From: Aminipila luticellarii
GTDB taxonomy: Bacteria > Bacillota > Clostridia > Peptostreptococcales > Anaerovoracaceae
Assembly: GCF_004103735.1 (NCBI RefSeq)
Contig: NZ_CP035281.1
Span: forward strand, 1,674,001 to 1,738,000
Length of the DNA stretch: 64,000 nucleotides
Direction of reading: 5' to 3'
Position 1 is the first letter of the stretch, and each line of letters begins with the position of its first letter. The notes beneath the pieces are model-generated. The model saw only the letters and a program-made list of their open reading frames with translations, was not told where the DNA came from and searched no databases. The position numbers were made by a program, and so were the translations under genes. Positions 53,740-62,636 of the stretch are shown piece by piece.

Positions 53740-55186
53740 TGAAACAATCCTTTCCTTTATCTTCTGTCCACTTTTCTATTAATGCTTTGATCGTACCCTC
53801 TATTTTTTGAATAGGAATCTGATTATAATAGAAAACCAGAGCCGTAGACTGCTGCCCCTCCGGATCATCCGCATAAATAGAGACTGGCGTGGCCGATACC
53901 CCCAGCGTTTTTGCTTCGCAGCAGAGCTTTTCTGCATTTTTCCTGCTTTGCACATTCATGATCATGTTGATTCCTGAAGAGGTGTTAGTAGGACTTATGA
54001 TTCCTTTCCCATATTTGTTGATCGAACTTATGACTTTTTGCAGCTTCTGTGAATACAGATGCCTCAGCTTTTTGATATGAGTCTGATATAAGCCCTGCTC
54101 CATAAACAACGCCAATGTCAGCTGTTCCGTTTTAGAACAAGTCTGCGTGTATCCATGACCGATCTCTTTAAAGAGGTCTGCCATCCCCGCGGGAAGCACC
54201 ATATAACTGATCTTTATGGAAGAAAACAGAGTAGACGAAAAAGAACCCAAATAGACCACTCTTTGGTTGTGGTCAAGTCCCTGTAATGCGGATACCGGCT
54301 TTCCAAAATATCTGAGCTCACTGTCATAATCATCTTCAATAATAATACTGTTGTTATGATTGGCCCATTCCAGCAGCTGATACCTTTTAGAAATAGGTAT
54401 GACCGCCCCCGTGGGAAATTGATTGGAAGGGCTCACATATACCGCAGACCTTATGTTTGCGGGAAGCTTACCGATTCTGATTCCTTCTTTATCCACATCC
54501 ACAGGGGTCATAACAAAACCTCGATCTCTGAACATATTCTTTACCGGCAGATATCCCGGTTCTTCCACCGCCACATGGTTAATGCCCAGTTTGGAAAGAA
54601 TCAGGCATAAATGGCTGGTAATCTGCTGGGTTCCTGCTCCGATAACAATCTGTTCCGGATTGCATATGACGCCTCTGGCCCGGTAAATATATTTAGAAAT
54701 CTCATACCTTAACGCCAGCTCTCCCTGAGGATCGCTTTCAAACATCAGCAGCTGCGGATATTCCGTCAAGACCTTGTTCATACACTTTTTCCATTTATTA
54801 AAGTCAAAGCAGGACAAGTCATACTGAAAAATGGAAGATTCATCCGTTTTCTCCACGTCTACAGGAAATAAAGAGTATTCTGTTTCATGGAAAGAGCCGG
54901 CCTTCTTCTTCTCCTCTACCTTCACTTTTCCTCTGTGCAGGATGTTACTCACATAATATCCGGACTGCGGTCTGCTGTATATATATCCTTCTACATTCAG
55001 CTGACTGTAGGCAAGATTTATAGTGGTAATACTAAGCTTTAGCTTTTCTGACAGATTTCGGAGAGACGGAAGCTTTTCATTCGGATCCATTTCACCGGAT
55101 AATATTTCCCTTTTTATATAATCATATAACTGTAAATAAAGTGGTCTTGCTGAATTTTCATCAAATTCAGGGATAATTGCTTTCAT
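53732..55186 (-). CDS. MocR-type GntR/aminotransferase fusion regulator lacking the PLP lysine
   Basis: 484 residues. N-terminal GntR winged HTH (YDYIKREILSGEMDPNEKLPSLRNLSEKLKLSITTINLAYSQL) linked to a class I aminotransferase-like domain: VIGAGTQQITSHL, VAVEEPGYLPVKNMF and IIIEDDYDSELRYFG. The stretch VVYLGSFSSTLFSSIKISYM aligns with the usual GTFSKTLAP block, so the Schiff-base Lys is Ser318 here. It could bind a PLP-like ligand noncovalently. Start has AGGGAG. BaiN-like and peptidase genes follow. Confidence 0.9.
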   Translation of the reverse strand: MKAIIPEFDENSARPLYLQLYDYIKREILSGEMDPNEKLPSLRNLSEKLKLSITTINLAYSQLNVEGYIYSRPQSGYYVSNILHRGKVKVEEKKKAGSFHETEYSLFPVDVEKTDESSIFQYDLSCFDFNKWKKCMNKVLTEYPQLLMFESDPQGELALRYEISKYIYRARGVICNPEQIVIGAGTQQITSHLCLILSKLGINHVAVEEPGYLPVKNMFRDRGFVMTPVDVDKEGIRIGKLPANIRSAVYVSPSNQFPTGAVIPISKRYQLLEWANHNNSIIIEDDYDSELRYFGKPVSALQGLDHNQRVVYLGSFSSTLFSSIKISYMVLPAGMADLFKEIGHGYTQTCSKTEQLTLALFMEQGLYQTHIKKLRHLYSQKLQKVISSINKYGKGIISPTNTSSGINMIMNVQSRKNAEKLCCEAKTLGVSATPVSIYADDPEGQQSTALVFYYNQIPIQKIEGTIKALIEKWTEDKGKDCFSE

Positions 55187-55207
55187 GGATCTCCCTCTTA
55201 ACTGAAA

Positions 55208-55251
55208 AGCGGCTGCATATGAGAATTAAAAATTCTTTTTATGTAGCCGCT
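55208..55251 (-). promoter_or_regulatory. Long hairpin in the mocR leader
   Basis: Arms 55208-55218 and 55241-55251 pair with one G-U, and an inner stem pairs 55222-55227 with 55230-55235. On the minus strand the stem ends in GCTTTTCAG, so it resembles a terminator placed inside the leader 20 bp before the start codon. Possible attenuator. Confidence 0.5.
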
Positions 55252-55303
55252 CCATCACCAATCTAATTCTGCATCTATGATACGAATTTATTTATCTGCT
55301 TAT

Positions 55304-55332
55304 ATCATATACTGGTTTTCATTTAAAATCAA
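55304..55332 (-). promoter_or_regulatory. Promoter of the mocR-BaiN-like operon
   Basis: TTGATT (55327-55332), 17 bp, TATGAT (55304-55309) on the minus strand, the same two hexamers as the promoter at 32263-32291. The left target repeat of IS copy 2 begins 4 bp beyond the -35. Confidence 0.75.
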
Positions 55333-55336
55333 CATT

Positions 55337-55362
55337 CACTTATATATCGGACTCTTCCAGAG
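55337..55362. repeat. Target-site duplication, left copy, IS copy 2 (26 bp)
   Basis: Identical to 56431-56456. The IS boundary is unambiguous here: bases on neither side extend the match. Contains an extra copy of the stop codon and last codons of the DUF2007 gene. Confidence 0.95.
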
Positions 55363-56430
55363 TGTAGGATTACAATACATGTGTTACATTAAGACAAAAA
55401 ATAAATACGGGAAACGCTAAAATTGTGTTATGCTTAATTCCTCACAAACCAAAACATCACAAATTGGAGGTCTCCCGTATGGCAAGTATAACACAAGATA
55501 TGAAATATCGTCTATCCTTAATTAAATATGCTCAAAGATTTGGCGTTACAAAAGCTGCTATCAGATATCATCACAACAGGCAATATATTTATCGTTGGTT
55601 GCGTAGATATGATGGTTCTATTGAGTCCCTGAGAGAACTTTCTCGTAAGCCTCATTCCCATAAAAATCAGCATACTGCAAATGAGCTTAAACTCATTCAT
55701 GATATGCGTCGTAGGAATCCAAATGCAGGTCTTGTTGTCTTTTGGGTCAAACTGCGACAGCGTGGGTATTCCAGATCCATTACTGGGCTTTATCGAGTAC
55801 TAATCAAGCAATCTTTGATCCCTAAGAAACCTCAGAATCCTAAATATATTGCTAAAAAATATGAGCAAATGGAGTATCCAGGTCAAAGAGTACAAATTGA
55901 TGTTAAATTTGTTCCATCCTCTTGCCTTGTTGGCGAAGCTTCTGATAAGAAATTCTATCAATATACTGCTATTGATGAATTCTCTCGTTTTAGATATCTT
56001 GCTGCTTTTGAGGAACACAGCTCTTATTCTGCTTCTGAATTCCTTAAACAAGTTATTAAAGCTTTCCCATTTAAGATCGAATGTGTTCAGACCGATAATG
56101 GACAGGAATTTACAAAACGTCTTGGTACTTCTAAAAATCCAACGTTAACGCTATTCCAACGGACTCTTAAGGAACAAGGTATTATCCATAAAATGATAAG
56201 GCCTTATACTCCAAGACATAATGGTAAAGTGGAACGCTCACATCGTAAGGATAATGAATATTTTTATGCGATAGCAAAGTTCTACTCATTCAATGATTTT
56301 AAATTACAACTAAAAAAGCATAATGCAAACTACAATAACTTTCCTATGCGCCCTTTGGGCTGGGTTTCCCCAAGAGAAACTCTATTTAATTTTTTGAAGC
56401 ACGGTGTAACATATGTTTGACAAACCTACA
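55363..56430 (+). mobile_element. Insertion sequence copy 2, IS481-like, 1068 bp
   Basis: Same ends and length as copy 1 (TGTAGG to CCTACA). Identical, as far as I compared, to copy 3, which lies 2.7 kb to the right in the opposite orientation. Inserted between the DUF2007 gene stop and the mocR promoter. Confidence 0.95.
55479..56420 (+). CDS. IS481-like DDE transposase (IS copy 2)
   Basis: 313 residues, same start (ATG after GGAGG) and domains as copy 1: N-terminal HTH and an rve core with the DDE residues in RVQIDVKF, CVQTDNGQEF and NGKVERSHRKDNE. VIKAFPF replaces VVKAFPF of copy 1. Appears intact. Confidence 0.93.
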   Translation: MASITQDMKYRLSLIKYAQRFGVTKAAIRYHHNRQYIYRWLRRYDGSIESLRELSRKPHSHKNQHTANELKLIHDMRRRNPNAGLVVFWVKLRQRGYSRSITGLYRVLIKQSLIPKKPQNPKYIAKKYEQMEYPGQRVQIDVKFVPSSCLVGEASDKKFYQYTAIDEFSRFRYLAAFEEHSSYSASEFLKQVIKAFPFKIECVQTDNGQEFTKRLGTSKNPTLTLFQRTLKEQGIIHKMIRPYTPRHNGKVERSHRKDNEYFYAIAKFYSFNDFKLQLKKHNANYNNFPMRPLGWVSPRETLFNFLKHGVTYV

Positions 56431-56456
56431 CACTTATATATCGGACTCTTCCAGAG
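56431..56456. repeat. Target-site duplication, right copy, IS copy 2 (26 bp)
   Basis: Exact repeat of 55337-55362; includes the native stop (56434-56436) of the DUF2007 gene. Confidence 0.95.
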
Positions 56457-56700
56457 GTACAGCCACGATAATATTTTTCGCATCCTCAAGAGTCTCTTCC
56501 GGTACATAGATGTCTATGGGAAAAGTACTGTTTGCGCCCAGAGCAATCTCTAAAAAATTGCCTGCCCCCTGATACCGTCTTTCACAGGGAATATCTTCAC
56601 TTCGGAGCTTGGATTCCAATAAATCTGCGTCAAAACTATCTTTTGCCGTACATAAATAGACTCCGCTGCGCCATTCTTTCTTTTCCTTTTTTTTAAACAT
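56434..56700 (-). CDS. DUF2007 putative signal-transducing protein
   Basis: 88 residues from MFKKKEKKEWRSG, the ATG preceded by GGGAGGAG; an ATG seven codons earlier lacks one. YLCTAKDSFDADLLESKLRSEDIPCERRYQ resembles the DUF2007 core (a small alpha/beta fold for which ligand sensing has been proposed), ending IDIYVPEETLEDAKNII. It follows thrS by 36 bp and ends inside the IS target repeat. Confidence 0.75.
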   Translation of the reverse strand: MFKKKEKKEWRSGVYLCTAKDSFDADLLESKLRSEDIPCERRYQGAGNFLEIALGANSTFPIDIYVPEETLEDAKNIIVAVPLEESDI

Positions 56701-56736
56701 CTGTGTCTCCTCCCTTTTCATATAAGGATTGTGATA

Positions 56737-58701
56737 TTATTTTTCCTCTTCCTCCACGTTAATGGGTTTGATTTCCTTTGTCCTGATTTCTTCACAAATT
56801 TCATCTATGAACTGCTGAAGCGGCTTCTGTCCTTCATCTCCGTCAAATCGGCTTCTCACAGAAACAACGCCCTCTTCCTCTTCCTTCTGACCTACCACCA
56901 GCATATAAGGAACTCGTGCCAGTCTGGTTTCACGAATCTTATATCCAATCTTTTCACTTCTCTCGTCAACGGTTACAAGAACACCATGCTTTTGAAGCTC
57001 ATCTCGAACCTTTTGAGCATATTCGTGATATTTCTCAGAAATCGGAAGGATACGAACCTGCTCAGGGCACAGCCAGGTTGGGAACTTACCCGCATATTTC
57101 TCAATCAGCCATGCAAGAGTTCTTTCATAGCAGCCTAAAGAAGTTCTGTGAATAATATATGGTCTTTTCTTTTCGCCGTCTTTATCCACATACGTCATAT
57201 CAAATCGTTCCGCTAAGAACATATCAATCTGAATGGTAATCATCGTATCTTCTTTACCGTAAACATTCTTCGCCTGAATGTCCAGTTTAGGTCCGTAGAA
57301 GGCAGCCTCTCCTTCTTCTTCCGTAAATTCGATGCCGATATGGTTTAAAATATCTCTCATCATATCCTGCACTTCATTCCACATCTTCTCGTTACCAAGA
57401 TATTTCTCCTGATTATTCGGATCCCATTTGGACATACGATAGGTTACATCCTTTTCCAGCCCCAAGGTTGTCAAACAATATTTTGCCAAATCCACACAGC
57501 CTTTGAATTCTTCTTCAATCTGATCCGGCCTGACTATCAGATGCCCCTCCGAAATGGTGAACTGACGAACACGGGTCAATCCGTGCATTTCACCGGAATC
57601 TTCATTTCGGAATAAGGTTGACGTTTCACCGTAACGAAGCGGTAAATCCCTATAGGATTTCGGACTCTGTTTATACACATAATACTGGAACGGACAAGTC
57701 ATCGGACGAAGAGCAAACACTTCTGCATCTTCATCTTCATCATCCCCGAGGACAAACATACCTTCTTTATAATGTGCCCAATGGTCTGAAATAATATATA
57801 ATTCTCTCTTGGCCATTAGCGGGGTCTTTGTTCTGAGGTATCCTCTTTTTTCTTCCTCGTCTTCAATCCATCTCTGTAATGTCTGAATCATCTTTGCGCC
57901 CTTTGGCAATAACAAAGGAAGTCCCTGTCCGATAACATCTACTGTCGCAAACAGTTCCATTTCCCTGCCCAGCTTATTGTGGTCACGTTTTTTAATGTTT
58001 TCCAGATAAACTAAATATTCTTGGAGCTCTTCTTTCTTTGTAAATGCCGTGCCGTAAATTCTGGTAAGCATTTTGTTCTTTTCACTGCCTCTCCAGTATG
58101 CACCGGAAGAAGATGTCAGCTTAAACGCCTTAATTGGTTTTGTGGTCATCAGATGAGGTCCTGCACATAAATCTACGAACTCTCCCTGTTTATAGAAGGA
58201 AATCACAGCATCCTCCGGTAAATCCTGAATCAGCTCCACCTTATACGGCTCGCCCTTCTCCTCCATCAGCTTGATGGCTTCTTCCCTTGGCAGGGTAAAC
58301 ATTTCAAGAGGCTTCCCCTCTTTGATGATCTTCTTCATTTCTGCTTCTATTTTATCTAAGTCTTCTCTTGAAAAAGGTTCGTGCTCAAAGTCGTAATAAT
58401 ACCCGGTGTCAATAGAAGGCCCAATAGCAAGCTTTGCCTCGGGATATAATCTCTTTACTGCTTCAGCCAGTACGTGAGAACAAGTATGTCTGTAAGCAGC
58501 AAGTCCTTTCGGATCATTAGCAGTCAAAATGTTTAATTCACAGTCTTTGTCTATAACGGTTCGTAAGTCTTTTACTTCACCGTTGACCTCTCCTGCACAA
58601 GCCATTCTGGCAAGCCCGTCACTAATATCTGCGGCTATGTCAATAATAGCCTTTGCTTCATTGTACTCTTTTACAGAGCCATCTTTTAACGTAATCTTCA
58701 T
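56737..58701 (-). CDS. thrS: Threonyl-tRNA synthetase
   Basis: Charges tRNA-Thr and edits Ser-tRNA-Thr. 654 residues: TGS domain (MKITLKDGSVKEYNEAKAI), editing domain with YRHTCSHVLAEAVKRLYP (HxxxH) and VDLCAGPHL, class II core with AYWRGSEKNKMLTRIYGTAF, FRNEDSGEMHGLTRVRQFT (motif 2) and the anticodon-binding domain. Start at MKITLKDG with AGGAGG; the longer frame reads into the T-box terminator. Confidence 0.97.
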   Translation of the reverse strand: MKITLKDGSVKEYNEAKAIIDIAADISDGLARMACAGEVNGEVKDLRTVIDKDCELNILTANDPKGLAAYRHTCSHVLAEAVKRLYPEAKLAIGPSIDTGYYYDFEHEPFSREDLDKIEAEMKKIIKEGKPLEMFTLPREEAIKLMEEKGEPYKVELIQDLPEDAVISFYKQGEFVDLCAGPHLMTTKPIKAFKLTSSSGAYWRGSEKNKMLTRIYGTAFTKKEELQEYLVYLENIKKRDHNKLGREMELFATVDVIGQGLPLLLPKGAKMIQTLQRWIEDEEEKRGYLRTKTPLMAKRELYIISDHWAHYKEGMFVLGDDEDEDAEVFALRPMTCPFQYYVYKQSPKSYRDLPLRYGETSTLFRNEDSGEMHGLTRVRQFTISEGHLIVRPDQIEEEFKGCVDLAKYCLTTLGLEKDVTYRMSKWDPNNQEKYLGNEKMWNEVQDMMRDILNHIGIEFTEEEGEAAFYGPKLDIQAKNVYGKEDTMITIQIDMFLAERFDMTYVDKDGEKKRPYIIHRTSLGCYERTLAWLIEKYAGKFPTWLCPEQVRILPISEKYHEYAQKVRDELQKHGVLVTVDERSEKIGYKIRETRLARVPYMLVVGQKEEEEGVVSVRSRFDGDEGQKPLQQFIDEICEEIRTKEIKPINVEEEEK

Positions 58702-58744
58702 TGAACTAATTCCTCCTGTTCCAATTTTTTCATCCAGCAGGCAA

Positions 58745-59037
58745 TAAAAAAATCCCTTCCTGCATGAATGCAGAAAGGGACGAGTTATCTGTTCTCGCGG
58801 TTCCACCCTAATTGCTAAGTAATTTCTTATGCATATCTCTAACGGCGAATGCCTCCAGTACATGTCATAAGATTTACAAAACCACTCTTCTTGATTATAA
58901 CGGAATCACCGGACCGGATTGGGGCCACTCCGAGGTAGTTTTCAAATAGTTCCTATTAAAGCCTTTCAGCAGACGGCTTCTCTCTGTAAATATTTCCTAC
59001 TTTACTCTTCTCATCAACGTGTTAAAATATTATATTA
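58745..59037 (-). promoter_or_regulatory. Thr-specific T-box riboswitch leader of thrS
   Basis: AAAGTA-containing stem I start (about 59005), AGAGAG kink-turn element, specifier region ACU-ACC at 58934-58939 (both read Thr; ACC most likely), T-box GGGTGGAACCGCGAG (58794-58808) and a terminator stem (58753-58764 with 58769-58780) followed by seven T (58746-58752). Confidence 0.93.
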
Positions 59038-59043
59038 TATTTC

Positions 59044-59071
59044 ATTATATCACTGCGTTTCCTTTTTTCAA
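59044..59071 (-). promoter_or_regulatory. SigA-type promoter of thrS
   Basis: TTGAAA (59066-59071), 16 bp, TATAAT (59044-59049) on the minus strand. The target repeat of IS copy 3 begins 3 bp beyond the -35. Confidence 0.82.
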
Positions 59072-59074
59072 CCC

Positions 59075-59099
59075 CTAAATTAAATTTATTTTCTAATAT
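59075..59099. repeat. Target-site duplication, left copy, IS copy 3 (25 bp)
   Basis: Identical to 60168-60192; carries a second copy of the cobT stop and final codons. Confidence 0.95.
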
Positions 59100-60167
59100 T
59101 GTAGGTTTGTCAAACATATGTTACACCGTGCTTCAAAAAATTAAATAGAGTTTCTCTTGGGGAAACCCAGCCCAAAGGGCGCATAGGAAAGTTATTGTAG
59201 TTTGCATTATGCTTTTTTAGTTGTAATTTAAAATCATTGAATGAGTAGAACTTTGCTATCGCATAAAAATATTCATTATCCTTACGATGTGAGCGTTCCA
59301 CTTTACCATTATGTCTTGGAGTATAAGGCCTTATCATTTTATGGATAATACCTTGTTCCTTAAGAGTCCGTTGGAATAGCGTTAACGTTGGATTTTTAGA
59401 AGTACCAAGACGTTTTGTAAATTCCTGTCCATTATCGGTCTGAACACATTCGATCTTAAATGGGAAAGCTTTAATAACTTGTTTAAGGAATTCAGAAGCA
59501 GAATAAGAGCTGTGTTCCTCAAAAGCAGCAAGATATCTAAAACGAGAGAATTCATCAATAGCAGTATATTGATAGAATTTCTTATCAGAAGCTTCGCCAA
59601 CAAGGCAAGAGGATGGAACAAATTTAACATCAATTTGTACTCTTTGACCTGGATACTCCATTTGCTCATATTTTTTAGCAATATATTTAGGATTCTGAGG
59701 TTTCTTAGGGATCAAAGATTGCTTGATTAGTACTCGATAAAGCCCAGTAATGGATCTGGAATACCCACGCTGTCGCAGTTTGACCCAAAAGACAACAAGA
59801 CCTGCATTTGGATTCCTACGACGCATATCATGAATGAGTTTAAGCTCATTTGCAGTATGCTGATTTTTATGGGAATGAGGCTTACGAGAAAGTTCTCTCA
59901 GGGACTCAATAGAACCATCATATCTACGCAACCAACGATAAATATATTGCCTGTTGTGATGATATCTGATAGCAGCTTTTGTAACGCCAAATCTTTGAGC
60001 ATATTTAATTAAGGATAGACGATATTTCATATCTTGTGTTATACTTGCCATACGGGAGACCTCCAATTTGTGATGTTTTGGTTTGTGAGGAATTAAGCAT
60101 AACACAATTTTAGCGTTTCCCGTATTTATTTTTTGTCTTAATGTAACACATGTATTGTAATCCTACA
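59100..60167 (-). mobile_element. Insertion sequence copy 3, IS481-like, 1068 bp
   Basis: Same element as copy 2 in reverse orientation; with it, it brackets 56457-59074 (DUF2007 gene, thrS and its T-box). Inserted between cobT and the thrS promoter, in the same direction as both. Confidence 0.95.
59110..60051 (-). CDS. IS481-like DDE transposase (IS copy 3)
   Basis: 313 residues, identical to copy 2; intact HTH and DDE core. It lies codirectional with cobT upstream and thrS downstream, so read-through from cobT is possible; the leader hairpin described for copy 1 would then come into play. Confidence 0.93.
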   Translation of the reverse strand: MASITQDMKYRLSLIKYAQRFGVTKAAIRYHHNRQYIYRWLRRYDGSIESLRELSRKPHSHKNQHTANELKLIHDMRRRNPNAGLVVFWVKLRQRGYSRSITGLYRVLIKQSLIPKKPQNPKYIAKKYEQMEYPGQRVQIDVKFVPSSCLVGEASDKKFYQYTAIDEFSRFRYLAAFEEHSSYSASEFLKQVIKAFPFKIECVQTDNGQEFTKRLGTSKNPTLTLFQRTLKEQGIIHKMIRPYTPRHNGKVERSHRKDNEYFYAIAKFYSFNDFKLQLKKHNANYNNFPMRPLGWVSPRETLFNFLKHGVTYV

Positions 60168-60192
60168 CTAAATTAAATTTATTTTCTAATAT
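60168..60192. repeat. Target-site duplication, right copy, IS copy 3 (25 bp)
   Basis: Exact repeat of 59075-59099; includes the native cobT stop (60179-60181). Confidence 0.95.
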
Positions 60193-61249
60193 CAATTCGA
60201 TAGGAATCATCATATTTTATATCATCAAAGGTGGCCATGTTGTTCATGACCGCACAGGCTGCCGATATAATATGAAAAGCCAGCGCACATCCCGTGCCTT
60301 CACCCAGCCTCATGTCCATTTCCAGGATGGGTTCCATTCCAAGCTCTTTAAAAATCAAATCGTAAACCGGCTCCTGCGATTTATGACTGGAAAAAATAAA
60401 GTCCTTCACCAGAGGATTCATCTGGGCTGCCACATAGGCGGACAACGCCGATATGACCCCGTCGATAACAATCGGAGCTCTGAAATATGCTGCGCCTAAA
60501 AAGCACCCGGCCATGCCGGCAATATCCAGCCCGCCGACCTTCGCCACTACATCAATCGGATCCTTCGAATTGGGATGATTTAACTGGAGCGCATGGGAAA
60601 TTACCTGTTTTTTATGTACAAGAGCTTCATCTGTAAGTCCGCCGCCCTTACCCACCGCATTCTCGGCAGATTCTCCTGTCATAGCCATAAATACGGCACT
60701 GGTAGAACTGGTGTTCCCAATGCCCATTTCTCCTGTTCCGATAAGCTGATACCCTTCTGAAACAGCCAACTCCACCATTTCAATTCCTACCTCCATAGCT
60801 TTTATGGCTTCCTCACGGCTCATCGCCGGTCCTTTTGCGAAATTATCCGTTCCATATTTGATTTTTCTATTGTAGACCTTGTCGTTATTGTAATCAGACA
60901 TAATACCTATATCCACAACTTTTATATCAGCGCCTGCATGTGCGGATAAGACGCCCATGCCGCAAATTCCCTTTGTCATATTCATTCCCTGAATCAGCGT
61001 GATATCCTGCGGTGAACCCGCCACCCCTTCCTCACATATCCCGTTGTCGGCTACCATGACAATGGAACATTTTTTCTCTACTTGATTCTTGACCTTCCCT
61101 GTGATTCCTGCCATTTTAACAGCCATGGTCTCCAGCTTCCCCAGACTGCCCAAAGGCTTGATCAGACCGTCCATGTGCTTCTGTGCTTCTTCTAAAGCTT
61201 CCTGATCTGCTCCCTTTATTCCTTTTAAAACTTCATCTAATGTTTTCAT
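60179..61249 (-). CDS. cobT: Nicotinate-nucleotide-dimethylbenzimidazole phosphoribosyltransferase
   Basis: Activates the lower ligand (DMB or a phenolic/benzimidazole analogue) for cobamide nucleotide loop assembly. 356 residues, typical: HMDGLIKPLGSLGKLE at the N-terminus, GEMGIGNTSSTSAVF (about 173-187) and MDMRLGEGTGCALAF near the C-terminus, where the Glu before GTG is the catalytic base. No other cobalamin gene is in the window; it probably serves salvage or an adjacent cluster elsewhere. Overlaps the start of the YiiX-like gene stop by 4 bp. Confidence 0.95.
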   Translation of the reverse strand: MKTLDEVLKGIKGADQEALEEAQKHMDGLIKPLGSLGKLETMAVKMAGITGKVKNQVEKKCSIVMVADNGICEEGVAGSPQDITLIQGMNMTKGICGMGVLSAHAGADIKVVDIGIMSDYNNDKVYNRKIKYGTDNFAKGPAMSREEAIKAMEVGIEMVELAVSEGYQLIGTGEMGIGNTSSTSAVFMAMTGESAENAVGKGGGLTDEALVHKKQVISHALQLNHPNSKDPIDVVAKVGGLDIAGMAGCFLGAAYFRAPIVIDGVISALSAYVAAQMNPLVKDFIFSSHKSQEPVYDLIFKELGMEPILEMDMRLGEGTGCALAFHIISAACAVMNNMATFDDIKYDDSYRIDIRK

Positions 61250-62190
61250 CTGCTTTCCTCCTTAAGATCCGGATCAATTCCGTATATCTGTACCACTTCA
61301 AAGACGTCACTTTCGGCAATATCCGCCGGAGTTACGACAATACCTCCATTGCTGTCCACATCATAGCCGAATTGTTTAAATATATACCAGATCAAATGCG
61401 AGCAGTGGGTCTTGTGAATTTTTCTATCCTGTATATTCGACATGGATGGGAAGAGTCCATAATCAATATTCAAACAGTTTCCTTCAGCATATTCAGACAT
61501 CAATCTGCCCAGTTCTGCCTGAGTATACCCTTTTGATTCAGCAGCTTCCTTCGATATCCGCAAGTGAACAAGGGTCGGGCAGGAACGCCATTTACCCGTG
61601 GTCTGATATTCTGTCGGTTCCCCCAGATAAAGAGCCTCTATAGTTTCAGCTTCTTCGCCTTTCGCCGGCTTACTCACCACAATGGCACAGTGTCCATGCC
61701 GATATCCCAACGTATGGGCTGAGAAATTTATAAGAATATCTCCCGGTTCTAAATCCACAAGCTCAAGTCCCTTTAGGAGATGCCCATTTTTATCCCGCAT
61801 CCGCTCATTGTATGTCAACAATCCTATTTTAGCACAGGTATAAGGATAACCGTCAAAAAATATTTTTTGATAAGCTTTAATTTCGCTTTCATAATCCTTA
61901 CTGTTTTCAATCAGATAATCCACCGCCGGCTTTCCCAGCCCTGTCTGTTTAAAAATTTCCTCATACTCGGTTTCAGTCAATTCCGGCTTTTCTTCCTGTT
62001 CTTCCCCAAACTTTCCCGTTGTTCTTATGACCTCAAAAATGTCATCCAGTGTAACTCTTTTATAATCCGGTTTATAGACAGGATGCCGCTCCACTGCCCA
62101 AGCGGCACTCCAAAAAATAAAAAGGACGGCCATCGCACCGACTGCCGTCCGCATAAAAGCGTGCGTTCTATTTTCCCTCTGGCAATTCAT
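61246..62190 (-). CDS. YiiX-like permuted NlpC/P60 (papain-like) membrane-anchored protein
   Basis: 314 residues. N-terminal membrane anchor or signal (RTAVGAMAVLFIFWSAAWAVE, about 14-34). The later part has LEPGDILINFSAHTLGYRHGHCAIVVSK with the His before the Cys-bearing block HKTHCSHLIWYIFKQFG, the circularly permuted order of YiiX/LRAT-like cysteine peptidases and acyltransferases. Substrate unknown. It is the last gene of the pilin-like run before cobT and overlaps the gene before it by 23 bp. Confidence 0.72.
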   Translation of the reverse strand: MNCQRENRTHAFMRTAVGAMAVLFIFWSAAWAVERHPVYKPDYKRVTLDDIFEVIRTTGKFGEEQEEKPELTETEYEEIFKQTGLGKPAVDYLIENSKDYESEIKAYQKIFFDGYPYTCAKIGLLTYNERMRDKNGHLLKGLELVDLEPGDILINFSAHTLGYRHGHCAIVVSKPAKGEEAETIEALYLGEPTEYQTTGKWRSCPTLVHLRISKEAAESKGYTQAELGRLMSEYAEGNCLNIDYGLFPSMSNIQDRKIHKTHCSHLIWYIFKQFGYDVDSNGGIVVTPADIAESDVFEVVQIYGIDPDLKEESR

Positions 62191-62611
62191 ATCGTGCTCT
62201 TCTTTCCAAGCTCATCACCTCTATAAAAGGTACCCGGAATAAATCCGCCGTATCCACATGAATTTGTACTGTGACCGCCGGTATTTTATCCGTGTTGTCT
62301 GGGGAATATCCCATCTCATCATCTTCGAATACCGCCGTATAAAAGGCCCTTCCCTGTGACAAAGCTTTTGAATTTCTTTTTATGTATGCCAGATAACTTT
62401 TAATATATCCGTCTGCCTGCTCATAATCGAACACAACTGTTCCCCTGGAATAGGCTTCTTCCTGCAAGAACAAGGACGCTCCCGCCGCACATTCTTCGGC
62501 GGCTTCCTTTAGAAGCAGCTGTTCCTGCCCATAGGCTCCCAAGTCACCCTGAAATACAATGGCGGAAACACTCACCAGCAAGATTCCCAGAAACACAATA
62601 AACACTTTCAT
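62168..62611 (-). CDS. Small pilin-like/TadE-like membrane protein 4
   Basis: 147 residues, unrecognised as a named family. N-terminal hydrophobic helix MKVFIVFLGILLVSVSAIVF followed directly by an extracytoplasmic part with EQLLLKEAAEECAAGASLFLQEEAYSRG, the helix-then-beta arrangement of pseudopilins (TadE/TadF-like). Ribosome site AGGTGGG. One of four consecutive small proteins starting MK-Q/V-x-I/V-V-L/F. Confidence 0.7.
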   Translation of the reverse strand: MKVFIVFLGILLVSVSAIVFQGDLGAYGQEQLLLKEAAEECAAGASLFLQEEAYSRGTVVFDYEQADGYIKSYLAYIKRNSKALSQGRAFYTAVFEDDEMGYSPDNTDKIPAVTVQIHVDTADLFRVPFIEVMSLERRARYELPEGK

Positions 62612-62636
62612 ATTTTACCCACCTAAAAAACTTCTA

